The position numbers and the translations under genes are program-made. From Calditrichia bacterium (GTDB lineage: Bacteria > Calditrichota > Calditrichia > RBG-13-44-9 > J075), in contig JANQQU010000082.1 in assembly GCA_028284905.1 (NCBI GenBank), forward strand, positions 97,087-161,086: DNA of 64,000 bases, given 5' to 3'. This document shows, piece by piece, positions 16,820 through 25,815 of the stretch (positions within the stretch are counted from its first letter, which is position 1; the number at the start of each line of letters is the position of its first letter). Under the pieces are notes generated by a model. The model worked only from the letters and a program-made list of their open reading frames with translations, did no database searches and was not told where the DNA came from.

Positions 16820-19800
16820 ATGTTAGAGGAGATGCAAACAAAAACACGTTCTATGGAGAGTACAGATGCGATCCGGGAGAGATCAATTCGTCTGTATAAT
16901 TTTCTGCAAGCACTTGTCCAGCTTCGCAGTAAATCTGTTCGGCAGATAGAGAATTATGAGCAAACACTCTGGCTGGCCGACGTACCGGAGACTATCGGTT
17001 GTTATTCAATTTTCCGCGCGCACATCGATGAGCAGGTTGAAACCGATACCTGGCTGGAGATCATCAAACCGGATATTGAACCGGCACCGGCGCCGCCGGC
17101 CCAATTACAATCCTGGCTAAAGCCTTCCCAGCTCAACAATCCTGCGCTCGATGCACCGGAATTGCTGAAACGAATTCCCAATCCAGCCTTAAAGAATATG
17201 GCCAATCGCTATGATGCGCCGGAATTCCTCTATCTTGATGAGCAGCGGGAAGAGATTTTACCTGTCTGGAAAACTTACGTTAGCAAAACCTGGCAACCCT
17301 GGGCACGGAGAAACCGCACCGGGAAGCAGGTTGAAAAAATATATAATGATCTTTATTCGATTTATCAGCGCCAGCAAAAGCTGGGTGAATCCTATGAAGT
17401 TGTGCTGGGATTGGGCTGCCTTGTCTGGCGCACCCCCGGCGGCGACGACATTAAACGGCACGTTTTAACGGCGACCGCCAATATCGCTTTCGATACGCAG
17501 CGCGGCGCTATCAGCATTGGTCCATCGGGTGAAGGCCGCGGACTGCAGCTGGAGCAGGATATGCTCGATATTGCCGATCGCCCCGATCCTCGCGATCAAT
17601 CCCGGGTGGAAACAAGCCTGGCAGAACTCGATGAAAAAGTTACCGACATTGAGCAGATCGGCAACATTCTCCAGGATTGGTTACTTAGCCTGCGCTCCGA
17701 AGGAAAATATCAGCCGTCGTTGAAAGTGGATGTCGAAGCAGGCAATTTTCCCCAGATAGTCCTGGCGCCAGCCCTGCTTTTACGCAAACGCACCGACCAG
17801 AGCATGCTGCATATTTTCAACGAAATCGTCGAACAACTGTCGAATGGTGGTGATATTCCCGCCAGCGTCGCTAACCTGGTGGAAATCCCGGAAACCCTGG
17901 CACAGGATGAAATTTCCTTCCCGGCCAATGATTATGACCCATTGATTGACGGAGAAATTTTCTTTCCCTTACCGGCCAATGAAGAGCAAAAACATATTAT
18001 TACTGCCTTGAACCGCCAGAAAGGCGTTGTTGTGCAAGGCCCTCCCGGCACCGGTAAATCTCATACGATTGCCAATGTCGTTTCCCATTTACTGGCAAAA
18101 GGGCAGCGAGTACTGGTTACCTCCCACACCACCCGGGCATTACGGGTGCTGGAAAACATGCTGCCGCCCTCGCTGGCCGCACTGGCGATTGTCGCATTGG
18201 ATGACGATGCCGCTTCCGTGGCCAAGCTGGAAGCCTCCGCAACCGGTATTATTGAGCAGTACAACCATTGGGATCCGCTGCGCAGCCGGAAACGAATTAA
18301 GGCATTGCGCGCAAAGCTGGGAGAAGCCCGGCGCACCGAAGCGCGCATTCTGCGAGACATGCGGGCCATCCGGGAAAGTGAAACCTACGAGTATTTGCTG
18401 GAAGGCGGTGAATATAACGGCACCCAGGAAGAAATTGCCGGTAAAATTCGCGAACAGGCCCATCTCTATGAGTGGTTTCTTGATCGTCCGGAAAAAGAAG
18501 GTCCACCGCCCTTGACCGATGACGAAGCAGTCGAAATGGTGAAATTGCTTCGCAAGGTCGGCCCGGAAGAAGAAAAGATTTTGCGCTACAAAGTGATTGC
18601 TTCCGAAGCGTTATTACCGGTTCACAAATTTGCCCGGGCGCTGGAAAGCACCAAGATCGCCAATCAGCAATTTGATCGTTTCGGGGAAATTCGCAGCAGT
18701 GAAAAATATCCGGGATTTTCTCAGCAACCGGATCATATCCGGCAGCGATTCCTGGATTTGATTGACAAAATTCTCGACACCTACAATTCGCTCGATCATC
18801 ATGCCTATGGTTGGGTGAAGAAAGCCTGCTCGGAAATTCTTGCCGGACGGGTATCCTCCTGGCAAACATTGTTAGGGCTGACCGAAAAACATCTGGAATT
18901 TTTGAAAACCAACATCGGCACTATTAATGACACACGTATTTCCGGACTGAGCGGTCGGGATTTATTAACCGTAAAAGAACATGCCAATCGTCTCTATGAG
19001 CACCTTATTCAACAAGGTACTATCGGGCTTGGCCCCTTCCGTCCGCGGGTGGTGCGCGATTCCCTTTACCTGATCAAGTCTGTAACAATCGACGGTGCCC
19101 CCTGCGATTCGGTGGACAGCCTGCGTACATTGCTCGATTATATCGAGATCGCCGATAAGCTGGAAGTGCTTTCCAACCATTGGTCTCAGCATACCGAGCT
19201 GCCGAAAAAAGCGCCGTTTAGCATTCAGGTCGCAGAGTTTGAAAGTCTTTTCGAGCCGCTGCAGCGCGTGCTGGAACTGCACGAGTTTGCCTTGGAACTG
19301 CGGGAAATCATCAATGAGAACCCCGGCGTTTTCGAACCAAACTGGCACGACATCGAATCGATCCGTTATGCCAAGAAGGTAATCATAGCGAACGAAACCG
19401 AATCGGTTATCCAATCCGCAGAAAAGCCCTTCATCGAACTGGAACAGAAGATTAATGAGATTGCCTTCGACGATCAGGCCCATCCGGTCATGGAGCGCCT
19501 GCTCAATGCCGTGCGGGAACGGAACCTCGATCAGTATCAGGCGGCTCTCCGCGAGATCGCCATGCTTGGCAAGCTGCGCGAACTTTACAAACGACGCAAT
19601 GTCGCCCTGAACAAGCTGGTGAACCGCACGCCGAAACTGCTGAAAAGTATTCTTCTCACTTACCATGAGTCCAGCTGGGACGAGCGTTTGCAACACTTTA
19701 GCGATGCCTGGCACTGGGCTTGCGCGGAATCCTGGCTGCGCCGGGTGCGCGAGAAACGCAACCAGGAATACCTCGCATTGGAATACGAAACTATCGAAGA

Positions 19801-21370
19801 ACAAATTCGCGACCTGATTACCAAGCTGTCAGTAGAGCAAGCCTGGGATCATTGTTTCTCCCAGATGAGCGAGCTAGAGCGCCAACACTTGCTGGCCTGG
19901 ACGAAAGCGATTCAGCGCCTTGGAAAAGGCACCGGGAAATATGCCGCGCAACACCGCCAGAATGCCCGGGAGCATATGGAAGCCTGTAAAACTGCCATTC
20001 CCGCCTGGATTATGCCGGTCTATCGCGTCGCGGAAACCGTCAATCCAGCACCGGGCATCTTTGATGTGGCAATTATCGACGAAGCGAGCCAATCCGGCCC
20101 GGAAGCGCTTTTCCTGATGTATATTGCAAAAAAAATCATCGTGGTAGGCGATAACAACCAGATTAGTCCGGATTTCATTGGCATCAACCGGGAAGATATC
20201 GACGTGCTGCGCGAGCAATATCTCAGCGATATTCCGCATAACGATTTAATTGGTCTGGATAACAGCTTTTTCGACCAGGCAGAGGTGCGATTCGGTAATC
20301 CGATTCGCTTGCGGGAGCATTTCCGCAGCATGCCGGAGATTATCGAATTTTCCAATCAACTTTGTTACCAAACCGAACCGCTGATTCCCCTGCGGCAATT
20401 TCATCAGAATCTACTTACGCCGGCGATCGTATCGGAGTTTATCGCCAATGGTAACACCAAGGGTTCCGGCAGCAAAATTGTCAACCCGGAAGAAGCTGAT
20501 GGCATTGTCACTGCCATCAAGAATTGCTGTGAGGATCCGCGCTATGATGACAAAACGTTTGGCGTCATCAGCTTACAGGGTACCGCACAGGCACGGTTGA
20601 TTGAAAAGAAACTATTGAAAGTGCTTGGCGCGGAAACAATGGAAAAACGCAACATCGTTTGTGGTGATGCCTATGCTTTCCAGGGAGATGAGCGCGATGT
20701 CATGTTCCTGAGCATGGTAGTAGCGCCAGGGCGGCGAATTGGACCGCTGGCAAACCCGAAGGACAAGCGCCGTTTTAATGTCGCCGTCAGCCGGGCCCGT
20801 GATCAGGTTTGGCTCTTCCACTCTATCAAGCTAAACGAGCTGAGCGAAAACGACTTGCGCTATTCCTTGCTGGAATATTTCAAATCCCCAGCGCCAAAGC
20901 TGCAGTATTTTGAGATCAACGATGTCAGCAAGCTGCGCATCCTAGCCGGTGCTCCGGAAAGAAGTGAAGGACTCCCTCCAGCCCCCTTCGATAACTGGTT
21001 TGAGGTAGACATCTTCTTAAAGCTGAAAGAAAAAGGCTATCGGGTAATTCCGAAATATACGGTGGATAGTTACACCATCGATTTGGTGATTGAAGGACAG
21101 GACAATCGTCTGGGCATTGAATGCTACGGTGCTTCCTGGAAAAACAGTGAAGAATTCGAAGAGAACATGACGCGGCAACGGATGCTTCGGAATTGCGGCT
21201 GGGATTTCCAGGGCATTTACAGCAGCGAGTATTATCGCTATCCGGAAAAAATCTTCGAGGCTTTATTGACAAAGCTGACCGAGATGGACATCAAACCGAT
21301 CAGCCATGAAAATGGCACAGTTAAAAACGGTGCTGTGGAGCCGATTTCGCTGTTGACTGAATTGAATTAA
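16820..21370 (+). CDS. SF1 (Upf1-like) helicase with C-terminal restriction-endonuclease-like domain
   Basis: A 1516-residue cytoplasmic protein. Residues about 1-380 are a family-specific N-terminal region (RLYNFLQALVQLRSKSV at the start). Motif I/Walker A is GPPGTGKSHTI near residue 405; motif Ia is VLVTSHTTRAL. A long helical insertion with coiled-coil character spans about 480-1050. Motif II is IIDEASQSGPEAL; then come VVGDNNQIS (motif III), YAFQGDERDVMFLS (motif V) and FNVAVSRARDQVWLF (motif VI). The last 130 residues (VDIFLKLKEKGYRVIPKYTV, then IDLVIEGQDNRLGIECYGASW, then WDFQGIYSSEYYRYPEKIF) resemble the REase_MTES/Vsr-like nuclease fold, with catalytic D-x-n-E-x-Y candidates. The start is uncertain: ATG 16820, 16832 or 16853. 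The layout resembles known anti-phage helicase-nucleases, but no defence gene flanks it. Confidence 0.88.
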   Translation: MLEEMQTKTRSMESTDAIRERSIRLYNFLQALVQLRSKSVRQIENYEQTLWLADVPETIGCYSIFRAHIDEQVETDTWLEIIKPDIEPAPAPPAQLQSWLKPSQLNNPALDAPELLKRIPNPALKNMANRYDAPEFLYLDEQREEILPVWKTYVSKTWQPWARRNRTGKQVEKIYNDLYSIYQRQQKLGESYEVVLGLGCLVWRTPGGDDIKRHVLTATANIAFDTQRGAISIGPSGEGRGLQLEQDMLDIADRPDPRDQSRVETSLAELDEKVTDIEQIGNILQDWLLSLRSEGKYQPSLKVDVEAGNFPQIVLAPALLLRKRTDQSMLHIFNEIVEQLSNGGDIPASVANLVEIPETLAQDEISFPANDYDPLIDGEIFFPLPANEEQKHIITALNRQKGVVVQGPPGTGKSHTIANVVSHLLAKGQRVLVTSHTTRALRVLENMLPPSLAALAIVALDDDAASVAKLEASATGIIEQYNHWDPLRSRKRIKALRAKLGEARRTEARILRDMRAIRESETYEYLLEGGEYNGTQEEIAGKIREQAHLYEWFLDRPEKEGPPPLTDDEAVEMVKLLRKVGPEEEKILRYKVIASEALLPVHKFARALESTKIANQQFDRFGEIRSSEKYPGFSQQPDHIRQRFLDLIDKILDTYNSLDHHAYGWVKKACSEILAGRVSSWQTLLGLTEKHLEFLKTNIGTINDTRISGLSGRDLLTVKEHANRLYEHLIQQGTIGLGPFRPRVVRDSLYLIKSVTIDGAPCDSVDSLRTLLDYIEIADKLEVLSNHWSQHTELPKKAPFSIQVAEFESLFEPLQRVLELHEFALELREIINENPGVFEPNWHDIESIRYAKKVIIANETESVIQSAEKPFIELEQKINEIAFDDQAHPVMERLLNAVRERNLDQYQAALREIAMLGKLRELYKRRNVALNKLVNRTPKLLKSILLTYHESSWDERLQHFSDAWHWACAESWLRRVREKRNQEYLALEYETIEEQIRDLITKLSVEQAWDHCFSQMSELERQHLLAWTKAIQRLGKGTGKYAAQHRQNAREHMEACKTAIPAWIMPVYRVAETVNPAPGIFDVAIIDEASQSGPEALFLMYIAKKIIVVGDNNQISPDFIGINREDIDVLREQYLSDIPHNDLIGLDNSFFDQAEVRFGNPIRLREHFRSMPEIIEFSNQLCYQTEPLIPLRQFHQNLLTPAIVSEFIANGNTKGSGSKIVNPEEADGIVTAIKNCCEDPRYDDKTFGVISLQGTAQARLIEKKLLKVLGAETMEKRNIVCGDAYAFQGDERDVMFLSMVVAPGRRIGPLANPKDKRRFNVAVSRARDQVWLFHSIKLNELSENDLRYSLLEYFKSPAPKLQYFEINDVSKLRILAGAPERSEGLPPAPFDNWFEVDIFLKLKEKGYRVIPKYTVDSYTIDLVIEGQDNRLGIECYGASWKNSEEFEENMTRQRMLRNCGWDFQGIYSSEYYRYPEKIFEALLTKLTEMDIKPISHENGTVKNGAVEPISLLTELN

Positions 21371-21409
21371 TACCCGCCCTGGACTGGCGTCCTGGGCTAA
21401 TTTGGGGCC

Positions 21410-21434
21410 CCGGCTAAGCCGGTATTCTTTTTTT
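21410..21434 (+). terminator. intrinsic terminator after the helicase-nuclease gene
   Basis: A CCGGC TAA GCCGG stem (21410-21414 with 21418-21422) followed by TATTCTTTTTTTC. It sits 40 bases after the stop codon. A further imperfect stem (GCCCTGGAC / GTCCTGGGC) lies just before it. Confidence 0.75.
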
Positions 21435-21499
21435 CGATGATTCGAAGGTCCGTAGGACCGTGACGAGCTTACCCCGGTGCGTGCAGCGCCGGGAGGTTT

Positions 21500-23152
21500 C
21501 TAAACCCCTGCTGCAGCCAATGCTGCGGATACAATACTCTGCGCTTCTTCCTTAATCTGCTGCAGATGATTTTTCCCCAGGAAGCTTTCCATGTAAATTT
21601 TGTAAATTTCTTCAGTGCCGGATGGCCGCGCGGCGAACCAGCCGTTTTTGGTGACGACTTTCAATCCTCCCAATGCTGCACCATTTCCCGGGGCATGGGT
21701 TAACTTGGCGGTAATTTCTTCTCCGGCTAACTTTTCTGCGCTCACCATATCCGGAGAAAGGCTTTTCAGAACGCTTTTCTGGGCCAGATTCGCCGGTGCG
21801 TCGGTACGCTCGTATACTGGACTGCCGAATGTGCCCTCTAGTGCCTGGTAATGATCACCGGGATCCCGGCCGGTTTTTGCGGTTATTTCCGCCGCGAGCA
21901 GATCCATAATAATGCCATCCTTATCCGTCGTCCAGACAGTGCCGTCTTTCCGGAGAAATGAAGCGCCGGCGCTTTCTTCGCCACCAAAACCATAACTACC
22001 ATCTACCAAACCATCAACAAACCACTTGAAGCCGACCGGCACTTCCGACAGTTTGCGATTCAACGATGCAGCTACCCGGTCGATCATTGAGCTGGACACC
22101 AGCGTTTTCCCAATTGCTGCATCGCTCCGCCAACCTTCGCGATTCTGAAACAGGTAGGACACCGCTACGGCCAGGTAATGATTCGGATTGAGCAATCCAC
22201 TCTTTCGGGTAACGATGCCATGGCGATCGTAATCGGGGTCATTCCCGAAGGCGATATCGAACTTGTCTTTCAGGTGAATCAGACTGGCCATCGCATATGG
22301 CGAAGAGCAGTCCATCCGAATTTTGCCATCGCGGTCTACCGTCATAAAGGAAAAGGTCGGATCAACTTTCGGATTTACCACTTCGATGTCCAGGCCGTAC
22401 ATCTCGGCAATCGGTGCCCAGTAGGCAATCCCGGCACCACCCATGGGATCGACCCCAATTTTTAATCCGGCGGCAGCAATGGCATCCATATCGATAATGT
22501 TTTTCAGGTCTTCCACATATGGCGTAATGTAGTCATACTCATGGGTCGTTGATGCTTGCAATGCCTTTTCGAACACCATTCGTTTGACTTCCCGCAGGTT
22601 ATTGCGAATAATTTCGTTGGCGCGATCCTGAATGACTTTTGTTAAGGCACTGTCCGCCGGGCCGCCATTGGGGGGATTGTATTTAAATCCACCATCGTTA
22701 GGCGGATTATGGGAAGGGGTAATCACCACGCCATCCGCCTGGTCGCCGTTTTTCGCGGCATTGTAGGTCAGGATTGCGTGGGAAATTACCGGCGTCGGTG
22801 TATATCCGCGTCCGGACTGGATCTTTACCGTTACGTCATTGGCAGCAAACACTTCCACCGCACTGATCAATGCAGCCTCCGAGAGCGCATGGGTATCCAT
22901 CCCGAGAAATAACGGTCCACTGATTCCGTTTTTCTTACGCACTTCACAAATCGCCTGGCTAATGGCGAGGATATGGGTTTCCGTAAACTTTTTATTCAGG
23001 GAAGAGCCGCGATGCCCGGAAGTACCAAAAGAAACCACCTGGTTTTCATCGGAAGGGTCGGGCTTTTCTGTATAGTAAGCGGCAATCAGCCGGGGGATAT
23101 TTACTAGCATTGAATCTGGTGCCTGTTTTCCGGCGAGAGGATGGGTGCTCAT
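21500..23152 (-). CDS. pgm: phosphoglucomutase (alpha-D-glucose-specific)
   Basis: A 550-residue enzyme that interconverts glucose-1-phosphate and glucose-6-phosphate, linking glycogen and nucleotide-sugar metabolism with glycolysis. The length matches the bacterial Pgm family. Visible motifs are [10 protein letters not shown] at the N terminus, the phosphoserine loop [14 protein letters not shown] (Ser carries the phosphate), the metal-binding loop [10 protein letters not shown], the sugar-binding loop GGEESAGAS and the phosphate-binding loop [12 protein letters not shown] near the end. The start is ATG 23152 with GGAG upstream. It is monocistronic as far as can be seen, following the cinA repeats. 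Confidence 0.97.
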   Translation of the reverse strand: MSTHPLAGKQAPDSMLVNIPRLIAAYYTEKPDPSDENQVVSFGTSGHRGSSLNKKFTETHILAISQAICEVRKKNGISGPLFLGMDTHALSEAALISAVEVFAANDVTVKIQSGRGYTPTPVISHAILTYNAAKNGDQADGVVITPSHNPPNDGGFKYNPPNGGPADSALTKVIQDRANEIIRNNLREVKRMVFEKALQASTTHEYDYITPYVEDLKNIIDMDAIAAAGLKIGVDPMGGAGIAYWAPIAEMYGLDIEVVNPKVDPTFSFMTVDRDGKIRMDCSSPYAMASLIHLKDKFDIAFGNDPDYDRHGIVTRKSGLLNPNHYLAVAVSYLFQNREGWRSDAAIGKTLVSSSMIDRVAASLNRKLSEVPVGFKWFVDGLVDGSYGFGGEESAGASFLRKDGTVWTTDKDGIIMDLLAAEITAKTGRDPGDHYQALEGTFGSPVYERTDAPANLAQKSVLKSLSPDMVSAEKLAGEEITAKLTHAPGNGAALGGLKVVTKNGWFAARPSGTEEIYKIYMESFLGKNHLQQIKEEAQSIVSAALAAAGV

Positions 23153-23287
23153 TGTTTATTCTCCGTTTTTGAATTCGGAACTTTTCGAATTCGAAACTTC
23201 GAATTCGGAATTCCGAATTATTGTTTATCTGTTTTCTAAAATTTCATTTTACTAACACCATGACATAATTACCTTCAGGTAAGGGTA
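23153..23287. repeat. GAATTCGGAATT word array upstream of pgm
   Basis: The stretch 23171-23220 is made of GAATTC, TTCGAATTCG and GGAATTCCGAATT words, each its own complement, so it can fold in several ways. The rest is AT-rich without a gene. It probably holds the pgm promoter, but none is clear. Confidence 0.55.
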
Positions 23288-23644
23288 GATCATATCCACC
23301 AAAGCAATCTTTTCAAATTCCGAATTCCAAATTCCGCATTTTCATAATCAAGAATCGATATCTCGTTATCACCACTAAACCATCAATCCCTGCAAATGGC
23401 GGCGGATCATATCCAACAAAGTAATCTTTTCAAATTCCGAAATCCGCATTCCAAATTCCGAATTTTCATAATCAAGAATCGATATCTCGTTATCACCACT
23501 AAACCACCAATCCCTGCAAATGGCGGCGGATCATATCCACCAAAGCAATCTTTTCAAATTCCGAATTCCGCATTCCAAATTCCGAATTTTCAAAATCGGT
23601 CTCTTATTGACACATCATATCGCCAGTCCCTGCAAATAGCGACG
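23288..23644 (-). repeat. tandem duplication of the cinA 3' end, three units of 116-125 bp
   Basis: Three consecutive units start at 23288, 23404 and 23529 (spacing 116, 125, then 116 to the matching point at 23645 inside cinA). Read on the minus strand, the units beginning 23404 and 23529 encode LLDMIRRHLQGLMV-stop and LVDMIRRHLQGLVV-stop, the same tail as the real CinA end (LLDMIRRYLQGLAI-stop). Between tails lie AATTCCGAATTCCGCATT word arrays and a constant AATCAAGAATCGATATCTCG block. They are thus gene-end copies, not new genes. Confidence 0.85.
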
Positions 23645-24841
23645 AATCATATCCAACAAAGCCGTGCTGCCTCGTTCTTTATTTATTTCCCTTATGGTGC
23701 TAAAATTGAATTTTTTGACAATCGTTGTTTCTGCTGTTGCCAATCCGGCGTAGATCAATCCGACTGGTTTTTCTTCGGTGGCGCCGCCTGGCCCGGCAAT
23801 CCCGGTGGTGGAGACGCCAATGTCCGTTCCCATCACTTTGCGGATGCCTTCCGCCATTTCGCCGGCAACCGTTTCGCTAACGGCACCATGCGCGATTAAA
23901 GACGCTTCCCGGACGCCGAGGAGTCTCATTTTACTGGCGTTACTATAAGTGGTAATGCCTCCCATAAAATAACCGGAACTCCCCGCTAAATTGGTAAGGC
24001 GATGTTGCAGCAAACCGCCGGTGCAACTCTCGGACACCGCGATCGTCTTTCCCTTCTCCAGCAGCAGTGCACCGACCATTCCTTCCAGGCTAATATCTTC
24101 CCTCGCATAAATATATTCACCGACTTTTCCATAGAAAGCATTTTCGAAAGTTTCGTAATCACCCGCTTCCTGCATACTGATGCGTACATCCACACAGCCA
24201 AAACTGGGCAGGTAAGCAATTTCAAAATCCGGGCGGGTCGCAAACAGTTCCCGGCAGGATTCATATATCAGCGACTCGCCAATACCGACCGTCCGGTATA
24301 GTTTGACAATGCGATGTTCCGCACCGGGCATCTCCTGCAGAAAAGGCATGATGTAGCTTTCCATCATTCCTTTCATCTCGCGCGGAACGCCGGGCATGGT
24401 AAAAAAATGACAGCCATTTTCTTCAATATGTGCGCCGGGAGCCGAGCCGACCGGGTTGGGAATAATCGTCGCGCCTTCCGGGGTATAGGCCAGCTTTTGG
24501 TTAGATTCGGAAACGCCCTGCCCACGACGGCGATAACGCTCTACCAGCATGGCCATCGCGGTTTCGCTAAAGACCATCGCTTTTCCGAAATAACCAGCCA
24601 GCGCTTCCAGGGTAATGTCATCAGGCGTTGGTCCCAATCCACCGGTGACCAGCACAATGTCCCCATTTGCTGCCGCGTAACGCAGGTTTTCCTGAATTTC
24701 GGTTGTTTCGTCCCGGATAGTCAACACCAACCGGGTCGGAATACCAAGTTCCTGCAGGCGTTTACTGATAAAGGTCGCATTGCTGTTTAGCGTACGCCCG
24801 TTTAATAACTCATTGCCGATTGAGATAATAACTGCCTGCAT
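23615..24841 (-). CDS. cinA: CinA-family protein (NMN amidohydrolase / competence-damage protein)
   Basis: A 408-residue two-domain protein. Residues about 1-170 form the molybdopterin-binding-like (COG1058) domain, which in relatives acts as an ADP-ribose pyrophosphatase: IISIGNELLNGRTLNSN at the start, LVTGGLGPTPDDITLEA, and FTMPGVPREMKGM. Residues about 250-405 form the CinA C-terminal NMN-deamidase domain: VSESCTGGLLQHRLTN, STTGIAGPGGATEEKPVGL. Together they recycle the pyridine nucleotide by-product NMN. The start is ATG 24841 with AGGAG upstream. The C-terminal tail region is duplicated downstream in tandem. Confidence 0.95.
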   Translation of the reverse strand: MQAVIISIGNELLNGRTLNSNATFISKRLQELGIPTRLVLTIRDETTEIQENLRYAAANGDIVLVTGGLGPTPDDITLEALAGYFGKAMVFSETAMAMLVERYRRRGQGVSESNQKLAYTPEGATIIPNPVGSAPGAHIEENGCHFFTMPGVPREMKGMMESYIMPFLQEMPGAEHRIVKLYRTVGIGESLIYESCRELFATRPDFEIAYLPSFGCVDVRISMQEAGDYETFENAFYGKVGEYIYAREDISLEGMVGALLLEKGKTIAVSESCTGGLLQHRLTNLAGSSGYFMGGITTYSNASKMRLLGVREASLIAHGAVSETVAGEMAEGIRKVMGTDIGVSTTGIAGPGGATEEKPVGLIYAGLATAETTIVKKFNFSTIREINKERGSTALLDMIRRYLQGLAI

Positions 24842-25011
24842 GTAGTTCTCCTGAGACCTCAATAATTTACCGCCCGTGAATAACGAAAAACACACGGAAA
24901 AGATAGAATAGTGGCCTATCAATAGCTATTAGGCTTTTGCGTTTTTTCGTGTATTTAGTGGGCAATATATGAGTAGTCAAAAATATTTTGGTAATACCCA
25001 ATTCGCCTGAA

Positions 25012-25040
25012 ACAAAAAAGGCCGGATAAATCCAGCCTTT
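25012..25040 (-). terminator. intrinsic terminator after nuoI
   Basis: On the minus strand, AAAGGCTGGAT pairs with ATCCGGCCTTT (one T-G wobble) around a two-base loop, followed by TTTTTTGTTTC. It lies 28 bases past the nuoI stop. Confidence 0.8.
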
Positions 25041-25067
25041 ATGTAACAATATCTATTGCGTTCCCGC

Positions 25068-25607
25068 CTAGCCGTTCGGGTTCATTTCCGAAGTTTTGAT
25101 GACTTTCGAGACGCGCGTTTCGTAATAGTCATTATTTTTCGTCAGTTCAAATTGTTCCAGCAGCTTCTCTTTGTCCCAGACCAAATCTTCCCGAGAATAA
25201 GCGGCAAAATCGTACACCTGGGTCAATTCGATCGCTTCCCGCGGACAAGCTTCTTCGCACATGCCGCAGTAGATGCAACGGAGCATGTCGATTTCAAAAA
25301 CCACCGGATATTTTTCCCGGTCGTCCCACGGGGAAACACCACCGATAATGTGGATACATTTTGCCGGGCAGGCTGCCGAACACATCTCACAGGCGACGCA
25401 CTTAATGCGTCCTTCTTCATCCTTGTTCAAACGATGCGCACCACGATATCCGGGCCTCGGCACCCATTTTTCTTCCGGATACTGGACGGTAAACTTCTTC
25501 TTGGGGATATGCGAGGCGGTAATTCCCATGCCTTTCAGTATATTGGGAATATATGCTTTTTCGCTCCAATTTAGATCCGGCGCTGTAAGCTTTTTTACTT
25601 TTGCCAT
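25068..25607 (-). CDS. nuoI: NADH-quinone oxidoreductase subunit I (8Fe ferredoxin), isolated
   Basis: A 179-residue subunit of complex I or a related membrane oxidoreductase. It carries two [4Fe-4S] sites: CVACEMCSAACPAKC and CIYCGMCEEACPREAI, spaced as in NuoI. Surrounding elements (RPGYRGAHRLN before the first site, YDFAAYSREDLVWDKEKLLE after the second) are diagnostic of NuoI rather than of a simple ferredoxin. It transfers electrons from the NADH arm to the N2 cluster. The start is ATG 25607 with AGGA upstream; earlier codons are not supported. No other nuo gene is in the window; the neighbours are cinA and a divergent phosphatase gene. So this gene is either detached from its operon or an extra copy. 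Confidence 0.9.
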   Translation of the reverse strand: MAKVKKLTAPDLNWSEKAYIPNILKGMGITASHIPKKKFTVQYPEEKWVPRPGYRGAHRLNKDEEGRIKCVACEMCSAACPAKCIHIIGGVSPWDDREKYPVVFEIDMLRCIYCGMCEEACPREAIELTQVYDFAAYSREDLVWDKEKLLEQFELTKNNDYYETRVSKVIKTSEMNPNG

Positions 25608-25815
25608 CTTTATCCTAACTGCGAGATATTTCGTCGAAAGATCTTGTGCTATTTTTATCAAAGCAAATATAATCATTCGGATATATTATGGAAACTGTTT
25701 TTTCGCAAAAATAATCCTTCCACGCTTCAATTCCAGAAAGCGCTTGATTTTCCCAAAAAATAGCGTAAAATGCGGTGTCATTTTCGATATTTGTAACCAA
25801 TGCAAGGAGCAGGTT

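Noticed and set aside
18965..19804. 279-codon open frame on the minus strand inside the helicase gene
   Set aside because: Shadow frame of a clear helicase coding region on the plus strand, no motif or ribosome site.
23288..23644. possible CRISPR-like array because of the regular spacing
   Set aside because: Units are 116-125 bp, contain a coding tail of cinA, and lack short repeats with unique spacers; no cas genes.
23396..23899. 167-codon open frame on the plus strand over the cinA end and its repeats
   Set aside because: Antisense to cinA and to repeat units; no ribosome site; composition of repeated words.
25273..25815. long upstream extension of the phosphatase frame
   Set aside because: It runs antisense through nuoI; the GTG at 25816 with AAGGAG and a signal peptide is the real start.
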